From: Atherix ibis
Lineage: Eukaryota; Arthropoda; Insecta; Diptera; Athericidae
DNA length: 64,000 bases
NCBI GenBank assembly: GCA_958298945.1
Contig: OY282610.1
Span: 21,538,233 to 21,602,232 of the forward strand
Direction: 5' to 3'
Shown: in pieces, positions 25,241-37,313 of the stretch
How positions within the stretch are numbered: position 1 is the stretch's first letter
Layout: each line of letters opens with the position of its first letter
Made by a program: the position numbers and the translations under genes
The notes under the pieces: generated by a model
What the model was told of the DNA's origin: nothing
Seen by the model: only the letters and a program-made list of their open reading frames with translations
Database searches by the model: none

Positions 25241-26610
25241 ATAGAAAACGTTTCACTGAAAATGTTCACTTGATATTTTAGTTGTAAATTCTACTTAATA
25301 ACTCTTATTCCAAATATTTATTGCTATTGCCATAAATTTTTACTAAAACATTAACTGAAAAGTTACGAGTATTATTGCAATTTTAGAGCAATTATTACAG
25401 CAAATTTTTATTGCAAGTTTTAATTTTCTTGAGAAGTTTACCTGAAATTTTTTACAGCAGATTGCTACCAAAAATATTTACTGGAATTTTTTTCTTATTG
25501 TAAATTTTTACAGGAAATGTTAACTCAATATGATTTTGGGAGCAATTTGAAAGTTGGGAGAATTCTACTGTCAATTACAACTACAAGTTTTTAAATCAAA
25601 TTTCTTGCAGTTTTTAAATCAAATTTCCCTTAAAATTTAGCCAAAAAATTTTTTAATTCAGTTTTTACTGTAACTTTTTTATACTTTAATATTTTTGCTG
25701 TAATTTTCATGTTTTTATTCTGAAAATTTATTCTTGAAAATTTTTAATAAAAACTTGGACTGCAAATTATAAGAAAAATTTTTTATTGCAGATTTTTATA
25801 GCAAAATTTTTACAAAATATTTACTAAATTTTTTTGTCATTTTTTAGAGCAACTTCAAATGAAAATATTGACTCAATCGTAACTACAAATTTTTCTTGCA
25901 GTTTTTAAATAAAATTTCACTTAAAAGTTTGCCTAAATTTTTTTACTGCAATTTTTATTGCAATTTTTTACGGCAAATATTTCCTACAAGTTTTCGCTGC
26001 TATATTTTAGAGCAATTTTAATTGAAAATTTTATTGTAAATTTTGACTGCGAATCGTAACTACAAATTTTTCTTGCAGTTTTTAAATAAAATTTCATTTA
26101 ATATTTTGCCAAAAATTTTTTAATATAGTTTTCATTGCAATTTTTTATGGAAAATGTTCACTAAAAATTGTTGCAGCTACGTTTTCGAGCAACTTTAACT
26201 AAAAATTTTTATTGCAGTTTTTACTGTAACTTTTTTCTATTTTAATATTTTTGCTGTAATTTTCATGTTTATTATTCTGCAAATTTTCTTGAAAATTCAT
26301 AATAAAAACTTTGGCTGGAAATGAATATTTTGCAATCTTATTCTTCAATGTTTATTGCAAATATAAATAAAAGATTTTATTGCAATTTTTATAGCAAGTT
26401 GTGTATTGCTAAATTTGAATGCAAATTATAACATACAATTTGCAATTCTATTAAAAAATTTTACTAAACAATTTTTAATGGTCAATTAATATTGCAGATT
26501 TTTAATTCTAGTAAAAAATTTAATTTTAGTTTAAAAGTTCTTTTGCTACAAATTTTTAGAGTGATTTTAATTAGAAATTTTATTGCAAATGTTTGCTACT
26601 ATTTTCCATA
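25241..26610. repeat. Highly degenerate AT-rich repeat built on TTTTTATTGCAAATTTT
   Basis: Short phrases such as TTTTTATTGCAA, ATTTTTACTGCAA and AGAGCAATTTTAA recur throughout. A longer phrase, TTTTTCTTGCAGTTTTTAAAT followed by AAAATTTCACTTAA, recurs near 25600, 25890 and 26070. An old minisatellite with period too blurred to state. Confidence 0.6.
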
Positions 26611-27399
26611 TAACAAAAATACTTTGTACATTTAATAATAATTGTTTCCAACCCAATCAATATTATAATTTTTTTCTTCAAATTAAACCAAAACCAATCA
26701 CAGAACGAATATTTACATTAAAATAATATCTGAATTAATAAAATCTGTTCAATAAAATATAAATTAAACCAGCAAGCGTTCATGTGTAACAAATGTTTTC
26801 TTCTAGCATTGATAATAGAATTACCAATATTATTTATTGTTGGTTTTTGTCTAAATAACTAAATACATAGTCTGAAAATTTTCAAGAAAAAAGATTTTTC
26901 ATTGTGAAAAACAACCGAAAACTGAACGTGATCATGAATTTTCCTATGCTGTTTAAAATAATTTTTTAACACACAAAAAATCAAAAGAAAAACTCCAAAA
27001 ATTGCCTATTTTAATTGCATTTTTTTTTTTAAAAAAATATAAAATTACAGGTAATTTGCTTTTTTTACGTCATTTTTGACTGAAATTCTCTTAGAAAAAG
27101 ATTTCGTAAGTCAAGACAAGTTAAGATTTCCTTGAGAATGACTTGCCATCATTTTCTGCTACAATTTTTTGGTACAAAAAAAATATAGAAAAATGTATTT
27201 TTTCTTCTATCAGAAGGAAGGAGGGGGGTTTAGGGGATTATGGTGCCAATTTAATAGTCGTTATTTGAAAATGATGAAGAAAATTAAAAACATTTTCTTC
27301 AATGTCAACCCATTTTTATAGTTTGAGAAAAATTGTAAAAAAAACGTAACGAATTCTAAAAGTCAAATTGTGAAAAATTTTCTGTCAAAGAAATTCAAT

Positions 27400-28060
27400 T
27401 CTCTCACTTTCGTTCTCTCATCCGCACTCTCCTAGAAAAAACTAAAAAGTCTCCCTCGTGTGAGCGAGCTGTCAAAAGAATTTTTCGCGTCATTTTCAAT
27501 ATTTTCTTCGATATTTCTTAGATTTTCTTTAATTTTATTGATTTTTTTTATTATTATTGTATATCACGTGATAATATTTTGGCAAAGAACGGTTTGCTCT
27601 TCTGATTTTATGAAATTTTTCTCTTCTTTTTTTCCATATCCAAGGTCTTAGCTTAGCTAGCTTGCCCAGGAGATGGATAATCGATTTTATTTTAATTTTA
27701 CTCTCAAATTTATCTAGTCATATAATTTTTTTGTTTTTTTTTCCAATTCAAAAGAAGAAATTCAGAAAAATCGCATTTAAATAAGACAAATTTTGTATAT
27801 TTATCGTGAATGGATTTATAAATTTTGTAGAATTTCGCACTAGTTTTAGTTTGTAAATAATTTCAAAATAGACAAAAACAAGAGAAAAAATTAAATTTTC
27901 ACAAAGATTTTTGACAGCTGTCAAAGTTGTAAGCGCATAAGGTGAATTTTTTCATTGAAGTTGACATTCTTTCCGTTTTTCTTTAAACATTTAATCACAT
28001 TCTCTTATGCACGTACAGCGCTCACAACTTGGACAGCCGTGCAGTTTTCACACGATGAGT
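27400..28060. promoter_or_regulatory. Candidate regulatory island with CT-rich tract and palindrome
   Basis: A CT-rich tract (CTCTCACTTTCGTTCTCTCA) lies at about 27400-27440, next to GTGAGCGAGCTGTCAAAAG. TTTGACAGCTGTCAAA at 27910-27925 is a perfect 16 bp palindrome holding the E-box-like CAGCTG. The CTCTC/GAGAG tract resembles binding sites of GAGA-type factors. No transcript start can be placed. Confidence 0.25.
27908..28046. repeat. Imperfect inverted repeat
   Basis: GACAGCTGTCAAAGTTGTAAGCGC with ATAAG on the left (27913-27942) is echoed in reverse by CTTATGC, then CAGCGCTCACAACTTGGACAGC on the right (about 28004-28037). The copies are diverged. This could be a MITE-like element or a regulatory palindrome pair. 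Confidence 0.45.
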
Positions 28061-28779
28061 TAATTGCTTAAATATGATTTATTCCCGAATATTCCTTATA
28101 ATTAATAATATTGTACAATAAAAACGGAAAATTTTAGAATTTTTATTAGCAGCTAAGATGTCTATTACAAAACTGGCAATAATTCCATTTTAATTGAAAG
28201 GTCATTGAATTAACATTAATTTTTGTTGTTCGATGATCTTTACTGTCCATTCATCTGGTAGAGTCTAAATTGCAATTAAACAAAGCTATGGTGACCTAAT
28301 ATCAGAGACAGAATGCTCCGGGTAAAAGTGGCAACGGAGTATACTAGTCAGTATCTGACGGCTAAAAAAAATATCGTGTCAAGTCAGGCGACAATTTTTA
28401 ATGTGTTTAGGCGAACCGTTATTGTTGCATAATTCAGTCGGGCATCAATTCGTCGAGGGTAATTGCTTGGTTCCATAGTAAAAACAAAAAAAAATTCTAA
28501 TAATAACAACGATGATCATGATTACACTAATAATGGTAATGGGAAAATATTCATTTTTTCCTATTATTTTTTTTTTTAATTTTATTTCTCACATTTGAGT
28601 TATGTTGGGGAATATTTGTCTGAAAATGCACTGTTTGCCAGTGTAAAGGGGCGTCGTGCATTCGTAAAATTCCAGCACTTTTTCACACAAAACTTTTTTC
28701 AATTATTGTACAATTAACTTAAATATGTTGTGATATTGTTCATAATAAATTTTCTAAATTTCTTTCCGTCAACAAGTGT

Positions 28780-30800
28780 TTACTAAAAAATTTTCAATAA
28801 ACAAATTGTTGCTTAAAAATTTCCATTTTAAAAAATTTTAACTATGAAATCTTCAAAATATTTACTGAAGAATTTCTATTTAAAAAATTTCTATTAAAAA
28901 CAATTTGTAATGGAAATATTCTTAATAAAAAATTGTCTTGAGCAGTTTTTTTCCGTAAAATATTTGTTGAACAAATTTGACATTGACAAATACTTACTAA
29001 AATATTATTACTAAAAATCTTGTGCTAAAAAATTTGTACTAAAAATTTTTTACGAAAAAATGGGTTTGCAAAATCTTCTGAATAATTTTTATTGAAAATT
29101 GTTCATAGAAAAATGCTTACTAAAAAAAAGATGCCTAAAAATTGCTTACTAAAATATTTGTATAAAAAATTTGTGCTGAACAATTTGTACTAAAAAATTT
29201 TTACGAAAAATTGGGTTGAAAAATGTCCTAAATAATTTGTATTGAAAATTGTTCACAGAAAAATGCTTACTAAAAAAAAGATGCCTAAAAATTGCTTACT
29301 AAAATATTTGTACTAAAAAATTTGTGCTAAAAAATTAGTACTAAAAAATTTGTACGAAAAACTGGTTTGAATAATGTCCTGAATAATTTGTATGTTCACC
29401 GTAAAATGTTTACTAAAAAAAAGATGTCCGAAAAATACTTACTAAAATATTTGTATTAAAATTTTGTGCTAACAAATTTGCACTAAAAATTTGTACGAAA
29501 AAATGGGTTCGCAAAATCTTCTGAATTATTTGTACTGAAAATTGTTCACAGAAAAATGTTTACTAAAGAAAAGATGCCCGAAATATGATTACTAAAATAT
29601 TTGTACTAAAAAATTTGTACTAAAAATTTGTACGAAAAAATTGGCTTGCAAAATCTTCTGAATTATTTGTACTGAAAATTGTTCAAAGCAAAGTGTTTAC
29701 TAAAAAAAAGATGGCCAAAAAATGCTTACTAAAATATTTGTACTAAAAATTTTGTGCTAAAAAATTTGCACTACAAATTTGTACGAAAAAATCGGTTTGC
29801 AAAATCTTCTGAATTATTTGTACTGAAAATTGTTCACAGAAAAATGTTTACTAAAGAAAAGATGCCCGAAATATGATTACTAAAATATTTGTACTAAAAA
29901 AATTGTATAAAAAATTTGTGCTAAAAAATTTGTACTAAAAATTTTTTACGGAAAAATGGTTTTGCAAAATCTCTTGAATAATTTGTTTTGAAAATTGTTC
30001 ACAGAAAAATGCGTAATAAAAAAAAGATGCCTGCAAATTGCTTACTAAAATATTTGTATAAAAAATTCGTGCTAAAAAATTAGTACTAAAAAATTTGTAC
30101 GAAAAATTGGTTTGAAAAATGTCCTGAATAATTTGTATGTTCACCGTAATATGTTTACTAAAAAAAAGATGTCCGAAAAATGCTTACTAAAATATTTGTA
30201 CTAAAAAAATTGTACTAAAAATTTGTACGAAAAAATTGGCTTGCAAAATCTTCTGAATTATTTGTACTGAAAATTGTTCAAAGCAAAGTGTTTACTAAAA
30301 AAAAGATGGCCAAAAAATGCTTACTAAAATATTTGTACTAAAAATTTTGTGCTAAAAAATTTGCACTACAAATTTGTACGAAAAAATCGGTTTGCAAAAT
30401 CTTCTGAATTATTTGTACTGAAAATTGTTCACAGAAAAATGTTTACTAAAGAAAAGATGCCCGAAATATGATTACTAAAATATTTGTACTAAAAAAATTG
30501 TACTTAAAAAAATTGTACTAAAAATTTGTACGAAAAAATTGGCTTGCAAAATCTTCTGAATTATTTGTACTGAAAATTGTTCAAAGCAAAGTGTTTACTA
30601 AAAAAAAGATGGCCAAAAAATGCTTACTAAAATATATGTACTAAAAAATTTGTACTAAAAATTTTTACGAATAATTGGGTTAAAAAATGTCTTCCCAAAA
30701 AATTTATATTAAAAAAAATGTGCTCAAAAATTTGCACCTACAAAATTATGTTGAAAAATATTTTTCTGAATAATTTGTAGTAAAAAATGTTGCCCGAAAA
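28780..30800. repeat. Tandem array, ~148 bp unit, about twelve copies
   Basis: AAATCTTCTGAATTATTTGTACTG or its variant AATGTCCTGAATAATTTGT recurs near 29058, 29222, 29369, 29512, 29658, 29803, 29967, 30116, 30249, 30403 and 30552. Units include TGTTTACTAAAAAAAAGATG, TGCTTACTAAAATATTTGTA and TTTGTACGAAAAAAT. About 29640-29910 is repeated almost unchanged at about 30230-30500, so a ~590 bp block was duplicated as a whole. Confidence 0.9.
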
Positions 30801-30814
30801 ATGGGTACAAAAAA

Positions 30815-31010
30815 ATTGTACTAAAAATAAGGTTCCTGAACAGTTTTTAGGGAAAAATTTAATATTTTCTCTAAAACAATTTCGGTTGAAGATTTTTTAA
30901 TGCATTCTTCTTATTGTACTAAAAATAAGGTTCCTGAACAGTTTTTAGGGAAAAATTTAATATTTTCTCTAAAACAAATTTCGGTTGAAAATTTTTTAAT
31001 GCATTCTTAT
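30815..31010. repeat. 98 bp direct tandem duplication
   Basis: Two adjacent near-identical copies begin at ATTGTACTAAAAATAAGGTT (30815 and 30913) and run through GGGAAAAATTTAATATTTTC to AATGCATTCTT. The difference is a one-base indel and very few substitutions, so it is recent. The 90-codon ORF starting at 30900 is created partly by this duplication and is not called as a gene. Confidence 0.9.
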
Positions 31011-33418
31011 TTGTTATCGGCTTTGAATTTGTTGCATATTTTGACAAAAGTCAGCTTAAATAAAAATATTAAACGCATTTTCTTTTATTTGTATGGAAAA
31101 TTTTGCTTTTACAAAATTTTGTGTAACTTTAGAATTTTTCTAAAAGCCTCAGACGAAAATTATAATTTTTAATAAATTCAAATTTATATAAAAGAGAAAT
31201 TAAATCAAAAAAGTAATTATTTCATTTAAGAAAAAAAAAATCAATTTTATTTGTACTTGGAATTAGAAGGTGGAATTTTTGTTTCGTTTTTCTTCTCTAC
31301 AAAATGTTAATTACATTTAAAAACCGAACAAAAAAATTCCGGAAATAAATAATGAGACAAACATTTGCTAAAATTAAAGTCAATATTTTTTAATTCTCTT
31401 AAAATTGACTTTGCAGACCAGACCATTCCGGAAAGAAAAAAAAGTAATAATTTTACTTAAAATTTTTGCCATAATCGCCCACTGAACACCGGTCATAGAA
31501 TACCGCCTACGCAGTGTCTAAAACAGATCAAGAAATTTGTGCTGATGAGTATGAGCATAATCACGGCGGATGATGATGGTGATGATGATGATGATGCCAT
31601 TTCTAAAAAAAGAAATTGAAGAAAAAAAAATAGCTGAAATGATGAAAACCTTAAATCAGAAGAGACCACATTTATCAGTTGACCCAGAAAATAATGTTTT
31701 GCTATTTTCTACATTAATTGTGATTATTTGCGTCAATTTTTTTTTATTTAAATTTATTATCTGTCGTCATCTTCATTTAATATTATTTGTTATTTAATTA
31801 AATTCATAAAAACTGAATAAATAAGAAATCGTATTTAAAAATTTACTCTTTCGTTAAATAGACCCTTTTTGTGGATTTAACTTAAAAGAGATTTTTCTTT
31901 CAGTATTAAAGTAGATTTGTTAATTTCTCAAAAGATTTTGAAAGTTTAAATTTTCGAAAATTACCGATGAACTTTTTTCGAAAATCACTGAAAATAAACA
32001 TGGAATCCCATGTAAAAACAGTAAAAAAAAAATTTTGTCTGAATTTTTTTTCAACTTCCCTAAAGGTCGGTAAGTTTTTCTTATTTCGAAATTCTGAATT
32101 CGAAATTCAAGATTCGAAATTAACTAACAAAAATTAAGTTTTTAGAAATTTATTGTAAAAAAAAACCTTCTTGAAATTCATATGATTTTATGTCATTCGA
32201 AATACTAACACAAACAAAATTCGAAAACTCTTTCGAAATTAAGTAAAATTTCAATTTGTTCGAAATTATTAATTTATTGTTTATGCAAAAAATGAAATGT
32301 TTTTTTTTTTTTGAAATAGGCAAATTTTGAAAACCAAAATCGAAACTATCGTAATTAACAATTTATTCTATGATAGAAAAAAAAACCCCACCCTTATTTC
32401 AGTTCCATTGCAGCAGACGCAAAATAAAATTTAGCCTGGCGCCATGAAAATGTAATATGTTCAATCAATAATTTTTTATTTGGTTTTATTTAATTTTTTC
32501 ACTTCATTTTTATTGGTTTTGTTTCGTTTTGTTTTCATGTTTGGCCGAATGAATAATGGGTGCTTAGTAGTATATGAAAAATAGAAGGTCTTAAGTTTCG
32601 TTGTCGCGAACATCTAAGAAGAGCGGAGAGTGAATTAAGGCAAAAAGGGTCGGATAAAAATGAAATATTTTTATGTTGTACGCAAAGAGAGATAAGTGGG
32701 AGGGAGCTAGAGGGATGAGGGGTCAGTGGAGGTAGTTGGTTGAATAAGGGATGGAGGAGGGAAAATTCGACGAACAAAAAATATGAAAATTATTTCATAT
32801 ATGAACGGATAGCGTGCAAGTTTGTAATAAAAACTTTAATTTTTCTCTGCATTTCACCCATCCTCTTATTCGTCGCTCATTGCACATATTTCTATAGTGT
32901 TGTAGTCATCTACTTTTGACTCTTCGGCTTCCATCATGCAATACTTGATTATGTTTAGTTCTTGTTTTTATCTTCCCCCAAATAAACCCCAAAAAAATAT
33001 ACAATTTTTGTTTGCAAAATTGGTTAAAAAAAAAGGCAATGGTTTTCACCTACAATTCGAAAAGAGAGGCGATGGAGTAGGCATTTCTTTATTAAATGAA
33101 GCTTTTTAATATGCTGGTTCGTAGCCATACAAAAAAAATAAATATTCACTCCTATTACAGACGAATATGTTGTCCTGGTTTAGGGAAACTTAGAAATTCG
33201 AAAGAAAAAAAAAACCAGACGGAAATAGGAAAAGAGTAGAAGACTAAATTTGTGTTGTGTATAGAAAAGAATATCTTGTACAGGTCGTTTATGTTCCTTG
33301 AAAAAATGCCATGTTATACGAAACAAGGATTTGTGACAAAAAGCGAAAATTCAATAAACTTCTAGTAACGGTCATGGGAATAAGTTCTTGCCCTTTTTGA
33401 TTAACAAAGATCATAATT
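31011..33418. other. AT-rich DNA, no supported gene
   Basis: Contains a (GAT)n tract at about 31567-31596 next to a complex island (31470-31560). A TTCGAAATT-rich stretch lies at 32080-32280 and a purine-rich stretch at 32600-32770. No recognisable coding region. Confidence 0.45.
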
Positions 33419-33750
33419 TTATTCAAAGTATGCCCTATCGGAAATGATAACTTTCGGATAATTAGCGGACACCTTGAAGGAAATATTCTGATTCTTTCGA
33501 CTCAATCCATTCATCAAGATATTTTCCGATACTTTCATGAGCCGTGAGAGGGCCGACGACCGCATAGATCAGAACAAGTGGATAATCTGAACGAGCAACA
33601 TCTGGGGAATAGGGCTGGTGGGGTAAGATCTTTATTGCCCCATTTGACTCCTTCCAGGTATTGCTGAGGCGGTTTTACAACGTGGATCCCATTCCGGCTG
33701 ATTTTCTTTCAAATATCGATTCAATCTTTCAATGGCTACCAAAACTAATC
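33419..33750 (-). pseudogene. C-terminal remnant of a mariner transposase
   Basis: On the minus strand, beginning near 33750, are LKENQPEWDPR, then KPPQQYLEGVKW. In a shifted frame follow ILPHQPYSPDVARSDYPL and DEWIESKESEYFLQGVR, then AYFE and a stop at 33421-33419. This matches the last third of mariner transposases, where the usual motif is LPHPPYSPDLxPSDYHLF. The third catalytic Asp (in RSDY) is still visible. Frameshifts and an internal stop after QGVR make it dead. No terminal repeats were identified; the part upstream of 33750 is lost. Confidence 0.75.
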
Positions 33751-34019
33751 TAATGAATACATGTTCATAAAATGTTGTCTAGCGTATTTTTATGTTAAGA
33801 ATACCGAATAATAAAAAAAATTTAATTTTTTTTTATATCAACTAAATCTTTGCATTAGTCAATAACTTATCATATTGCCCTGTTACAATTAGACGATTGC
33901 CAGAATATGACGACGTGTATAGTTTTCTGACGTAAAATTTTTTCACAAACGTGTGACAATAGTATAATCGGTCAATTTTTATCTGTAAACGTTACCAGAC
34001 AAGCCATTGTCAGAACATT

Positions 34020-35390
34020 TGTAGGCATTTGCACTTTGTCTGACGGTGAAATGTTTTACCATTTTGCGACACAGAAAAAATTTGTTAGGAATTCATTGCG
34101 TTTTGGCCGTTATTTCAGCAAACAAAAATAATGAACTGTCAAGCAAAAACAATATGGCACTTTTGTCTAAAAATGATTGCACAAATTTTTCATTTTCAAA
34201 CGTTGCCAGACTGGTTAATTGCCACACTATTTGAATTGAGGGGTAATCTGTTAGGAGTTCATTGCGTTTTGGCCGTTATTTAAACATACAAAAACAATGA
34301 ACTGTCAAGCAAAAACAATATGGCACTTTCGTATAAAAATTAGTGCACAAATTTTTATTTGCAAACGTTGCCAGACTAGATTATTGCCAGACTATTTGAA
34401 TTGACGGTTAATCTGTTAGGAATTCATTACGTTTTGGACATTATTTCAACAAACAAAAACAATGAACTGTCAAGCAAAAACAATATGGCACTTTCGTCTG
34501 AAAATGATTGCACAAATTTTTTATTTGCAAACGTTGCCAGACTAGATTATTGCCAGACTATTTGAATTGACGGTTAATCTGTTAGGAATTCATTACGTTT
34601 TGGACATTATTTCAACAAACAAAAACAATGAACTGTCAAGCAAAATCAATATGGCACTTTTTTATAAAAATGATTGCACAAATTTTTATTTGCAAACGTT
34701 GCCAGACTGGTTAATTGCCAGACTATTTGAATTGAGGGCTAATCTGTTAGGAATTGATTGCGCTTTGGCCGTTATTTAAACATACAAAAACAATGAACTG
34801 TCAAGCAAAAACAATATGGCACTTTTGTCTAAAAATGAGTGCACAAATTTTTCACTTGCAAACGTTGCCAGACTGGTTAATTGCCAGACTATTTGAATTG
34901 AGGGCTAATCTGTTAGGAGTTCATTGCGTTTTGGCCGTTATTTGAACATACAAAAACAATGAACTGTCAAGCAAAAACAATATGGCACTTTCGTATAAAA
35001 ATTAGTGCACAAATTTTTATTTGCAAACGTTGCCAGACTAGATTATTGCCAGACTATTTGAATTGACGGTTAATCTGTTAGGAATTCATTACGTTTTGGA
35101 CATTATTTCAACAAACAAAAACAATGAACTGTCAAGCAAAAACAATATGGCACTTTTGTGTGAAAATTAGTGCACAAATTTTTCATTTGCAAACGTTGCC
35201 AGACTGGTAAATTGCCAGACTATTTGAATTGAGGGCTAATCTGTTAGGAATTGATTGCGCTTTGGCCGTTATTTAAACAAACAAAAACAATGAACTGTCA
35301 AGCAAAAACAATATGGCACTTTTGTCTGAAAATTGGTGCACAAATTTTTCATTTGCAAACGTTGCCAGACTAGAATAATGGTCATATTTA
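34020..35390. repeat. Tandem array, ~166 bp unit, eight copies
   Basis: CAATATGGCAC recurs at about 34150, 34315, 34481, 34648, 34812, 34978, 35142 and 35308 (164-167 bp spacing). Units contain GTTGCCAGACTGGTTAATTG, AATCTGTTAGGAATTCATT, TTTTGGCCGTTATTT and AACAATGAACTGTCAAGC. Copies are only slightly diverged. Short ORFs of 62-70 codons recur with the repeat and are not genes. The array ends within about 25 bp of the Tc1-type terminus at 35405. Confidence 0.95.
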
Positions 35391-36254
35391 TACCTTTAAG
35401 TATGTACACTCCCGGCCAAAATTCTGCGGTCATCTTGATAACAACATATTCACGAAAAATCTTTAATTAAAATCTTAATAAATCAAAAACCTTTATTATT
35501 TCTTTCGGTGTATAAATATATTATTAAGTATTTTTTGAATAGATTACCATATAAAAATTGGAGAAAAAATTCGTATTTTCCATTCGTGTCGCCTTTTTTG
35601 ACATAACAGGGCAAGGTGCAATTAATAAGCTCGTGTCCTTGTTAGTAGCAGGTAAAAATAAATGTTAAATTTTTATTATGCTCTTTTGGCAAGTCCAAAT
35701 ATTTTACTTTCTTACTATGCCTAAACATTATCCTTTATAAATATCTAAAGGACTTGGTTCGTCCTTTTTCCATAACCTTTTTATCTAAAGTTGAAGTTAT
35801 TAAGTTCTAATTAGCAAAAAAATTAGAAACATGAAAAAAAATCGTGAAATAGGGCTCTGCTATTGTTACTTTATTTAATGAAGGTAAAAATCATGTCAGA
35901 CCGGATGTCATCAGAGCTTATCACGGTCTGGTATGCCGAAAATGTATAGTTTAAGCGAGGGTCGATTAATTTTCACAACCAGTAAAAGGAATCGGAGATT
36001 TACATACAGTACCTCAAATTTGGTTCGTCTAACAACGGTTGGTGTTCTATTTGGGCACGTGGTATTAAGGAAACCATTACTACGGTCTAAAAATGAAAAA
36101 AAAATTAAATTGGTCTTTATTCTAGCATTTTAAAAATTTACTGTGGACGCGTGAGTCAAAGTTGCAATTCTTTGCGTTCAACAGAAGTATCGGATGATTT
36201 TTTTGCTGTTTCGGATGATTTTCATGTTTTTATTTTTTAGACAGATAACGCGTT

Positions 36255-36490
36255 ACACGTGACATGTGTCAAAGTTAAAAGTGCTCAATTAATATTGTCA
36301 TTTCATTATGCAAAGACTCACATTGAAATTAATTATCAAAAATTTTGCTTTGTGAAGAATGTGTTTGCGTACACACGTGACATGTGTCAAAGTTAAAAGT
36401 GCTCAATTAATATTGTCATTTCATTATGCAAAGACTCACATTGAAATTAATTATCAAAAATTTTGCTTTGTGAAGAATGTGTTTGCGTAC
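36255..36490. repeat. 118 bp exact tandem duplication
   Basis: 36255-36372 and 36373-36490 appear identical, each starting ACACGTGACATGTGTCAAAG and ending GAATGTGTTTGCGTAC. The duplication lies inside the DD41D relic and happened after it decayed or inserted. Confidence 0.9.
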
Positions 36491-37313
36491 TTCAAATATT
36501 TTATAGTCGTCATAGTCGAGCACGAAATTCAAGCCATAGTGACAAAATTTCGCAGCAATTTGACGCTATTTGACATCAAACCAGTAACCCGTGTGCGTAC
36601 AGACCGCGATTATTGCTGCCGTAGTTCAGAGTAATTGGGATTGTGTGTTACTTGACTATGAGGAAGATTTTAAACTAAGGATCTTGGTCTGAAAGCGCTT
36701 AAAGTACAGTTCGCGCAAGAACTAACGCCGAACAACCTGCCAAAACGTCGAGTTTTCGGCGAGAAGGGCCTTTGAACAACTTAAAGAAAATCCGTTTTTT
36801 ACGCAAAAAATTGTGTTCTCAGCGGCGAAGCTCATTTCTGGTTGAGTGGGTATGTGAATAAGCAAAATTCTCAAATTTGGTCTGATAAACAACTACAGGC
36901 AAAACAAGAAGTGCTATTGTACCCAGAAAAATGTTAGCGTCAATGGCGCCCGCTATCTGGCCGGCATATGGTTTCACCAAGACGACGCTACATGCCACAC
37001 AGCACGTAAAATAATGGACATATTGAGAAATGAGTTCGGTGAGCAATTTATCTCACGTTTCGGACCGGTGAGTTGGCCGCCTAGATCGTGCGATTTGACG
37101 CCTTTGGACTAGTTTTTATGCGTCGATGTGAAGTCACTCATCTATGCCGATAAACCAGCGTCACTTGCAGTCTTGGAAGACGACATTACACGGGTTATGA
37201 GCGAGATACCATCCCGGATGCTCAAAAAAGTGGCTCAAAATTGGACCTCTCGCATAGATCACTTAAACCGTGTTCGTGGCCAAAATATACATGAAATAAT
37301 TTTTAAAAAATAA
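36330..37313 (+). pseudogene. DD41D transposase pseudogene
   Basis: Pieces in order, across frames: a degraded N-terminal part near 36480-36630; QFAQELTPNNLPKRRVF near 36710; EAHFWLSGYVNKQNSQIWSD near 36828-36890, where the usual SDEAHF is SGEAHF, so the first catalytic Asp is lost; a deletion of some 18 codons; then WFHQDDATCHTARKIMDILR near 36965-37030 with the second Asp kept. WPPRSCDLTPLD follows, where 41 residues separate the two Asp residues and the next codon (usually Tyr) is a TAG stop at 37110-37112. The C-terminus MLKKVAQNWTSRIDHLNRVR ends at TAA 37311-37313. Dead. Confidence 0.8.

Larger units (their letters stand above)
26611..28779. other. AT-rich DNA with two complex islands
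   Basis: No supported gene. Islands of mixed composition lie at about 27400-28060 (listed separately) and 28250-28470. The second contains GCTCCGGGTAAAAGTGGCAA, GTATCTGACGGC and CATCAATTCGTCGAGGG. It is unlike the surrounding A/T and may be a conserved non-coding element. Confidence 0.4.

Noticed and set aside
34046..34945. Three similar ORFs of 62-70 codons
   Set aside because: They recur with the 166 bp satellite unit and have no domain; repeat artefacts.
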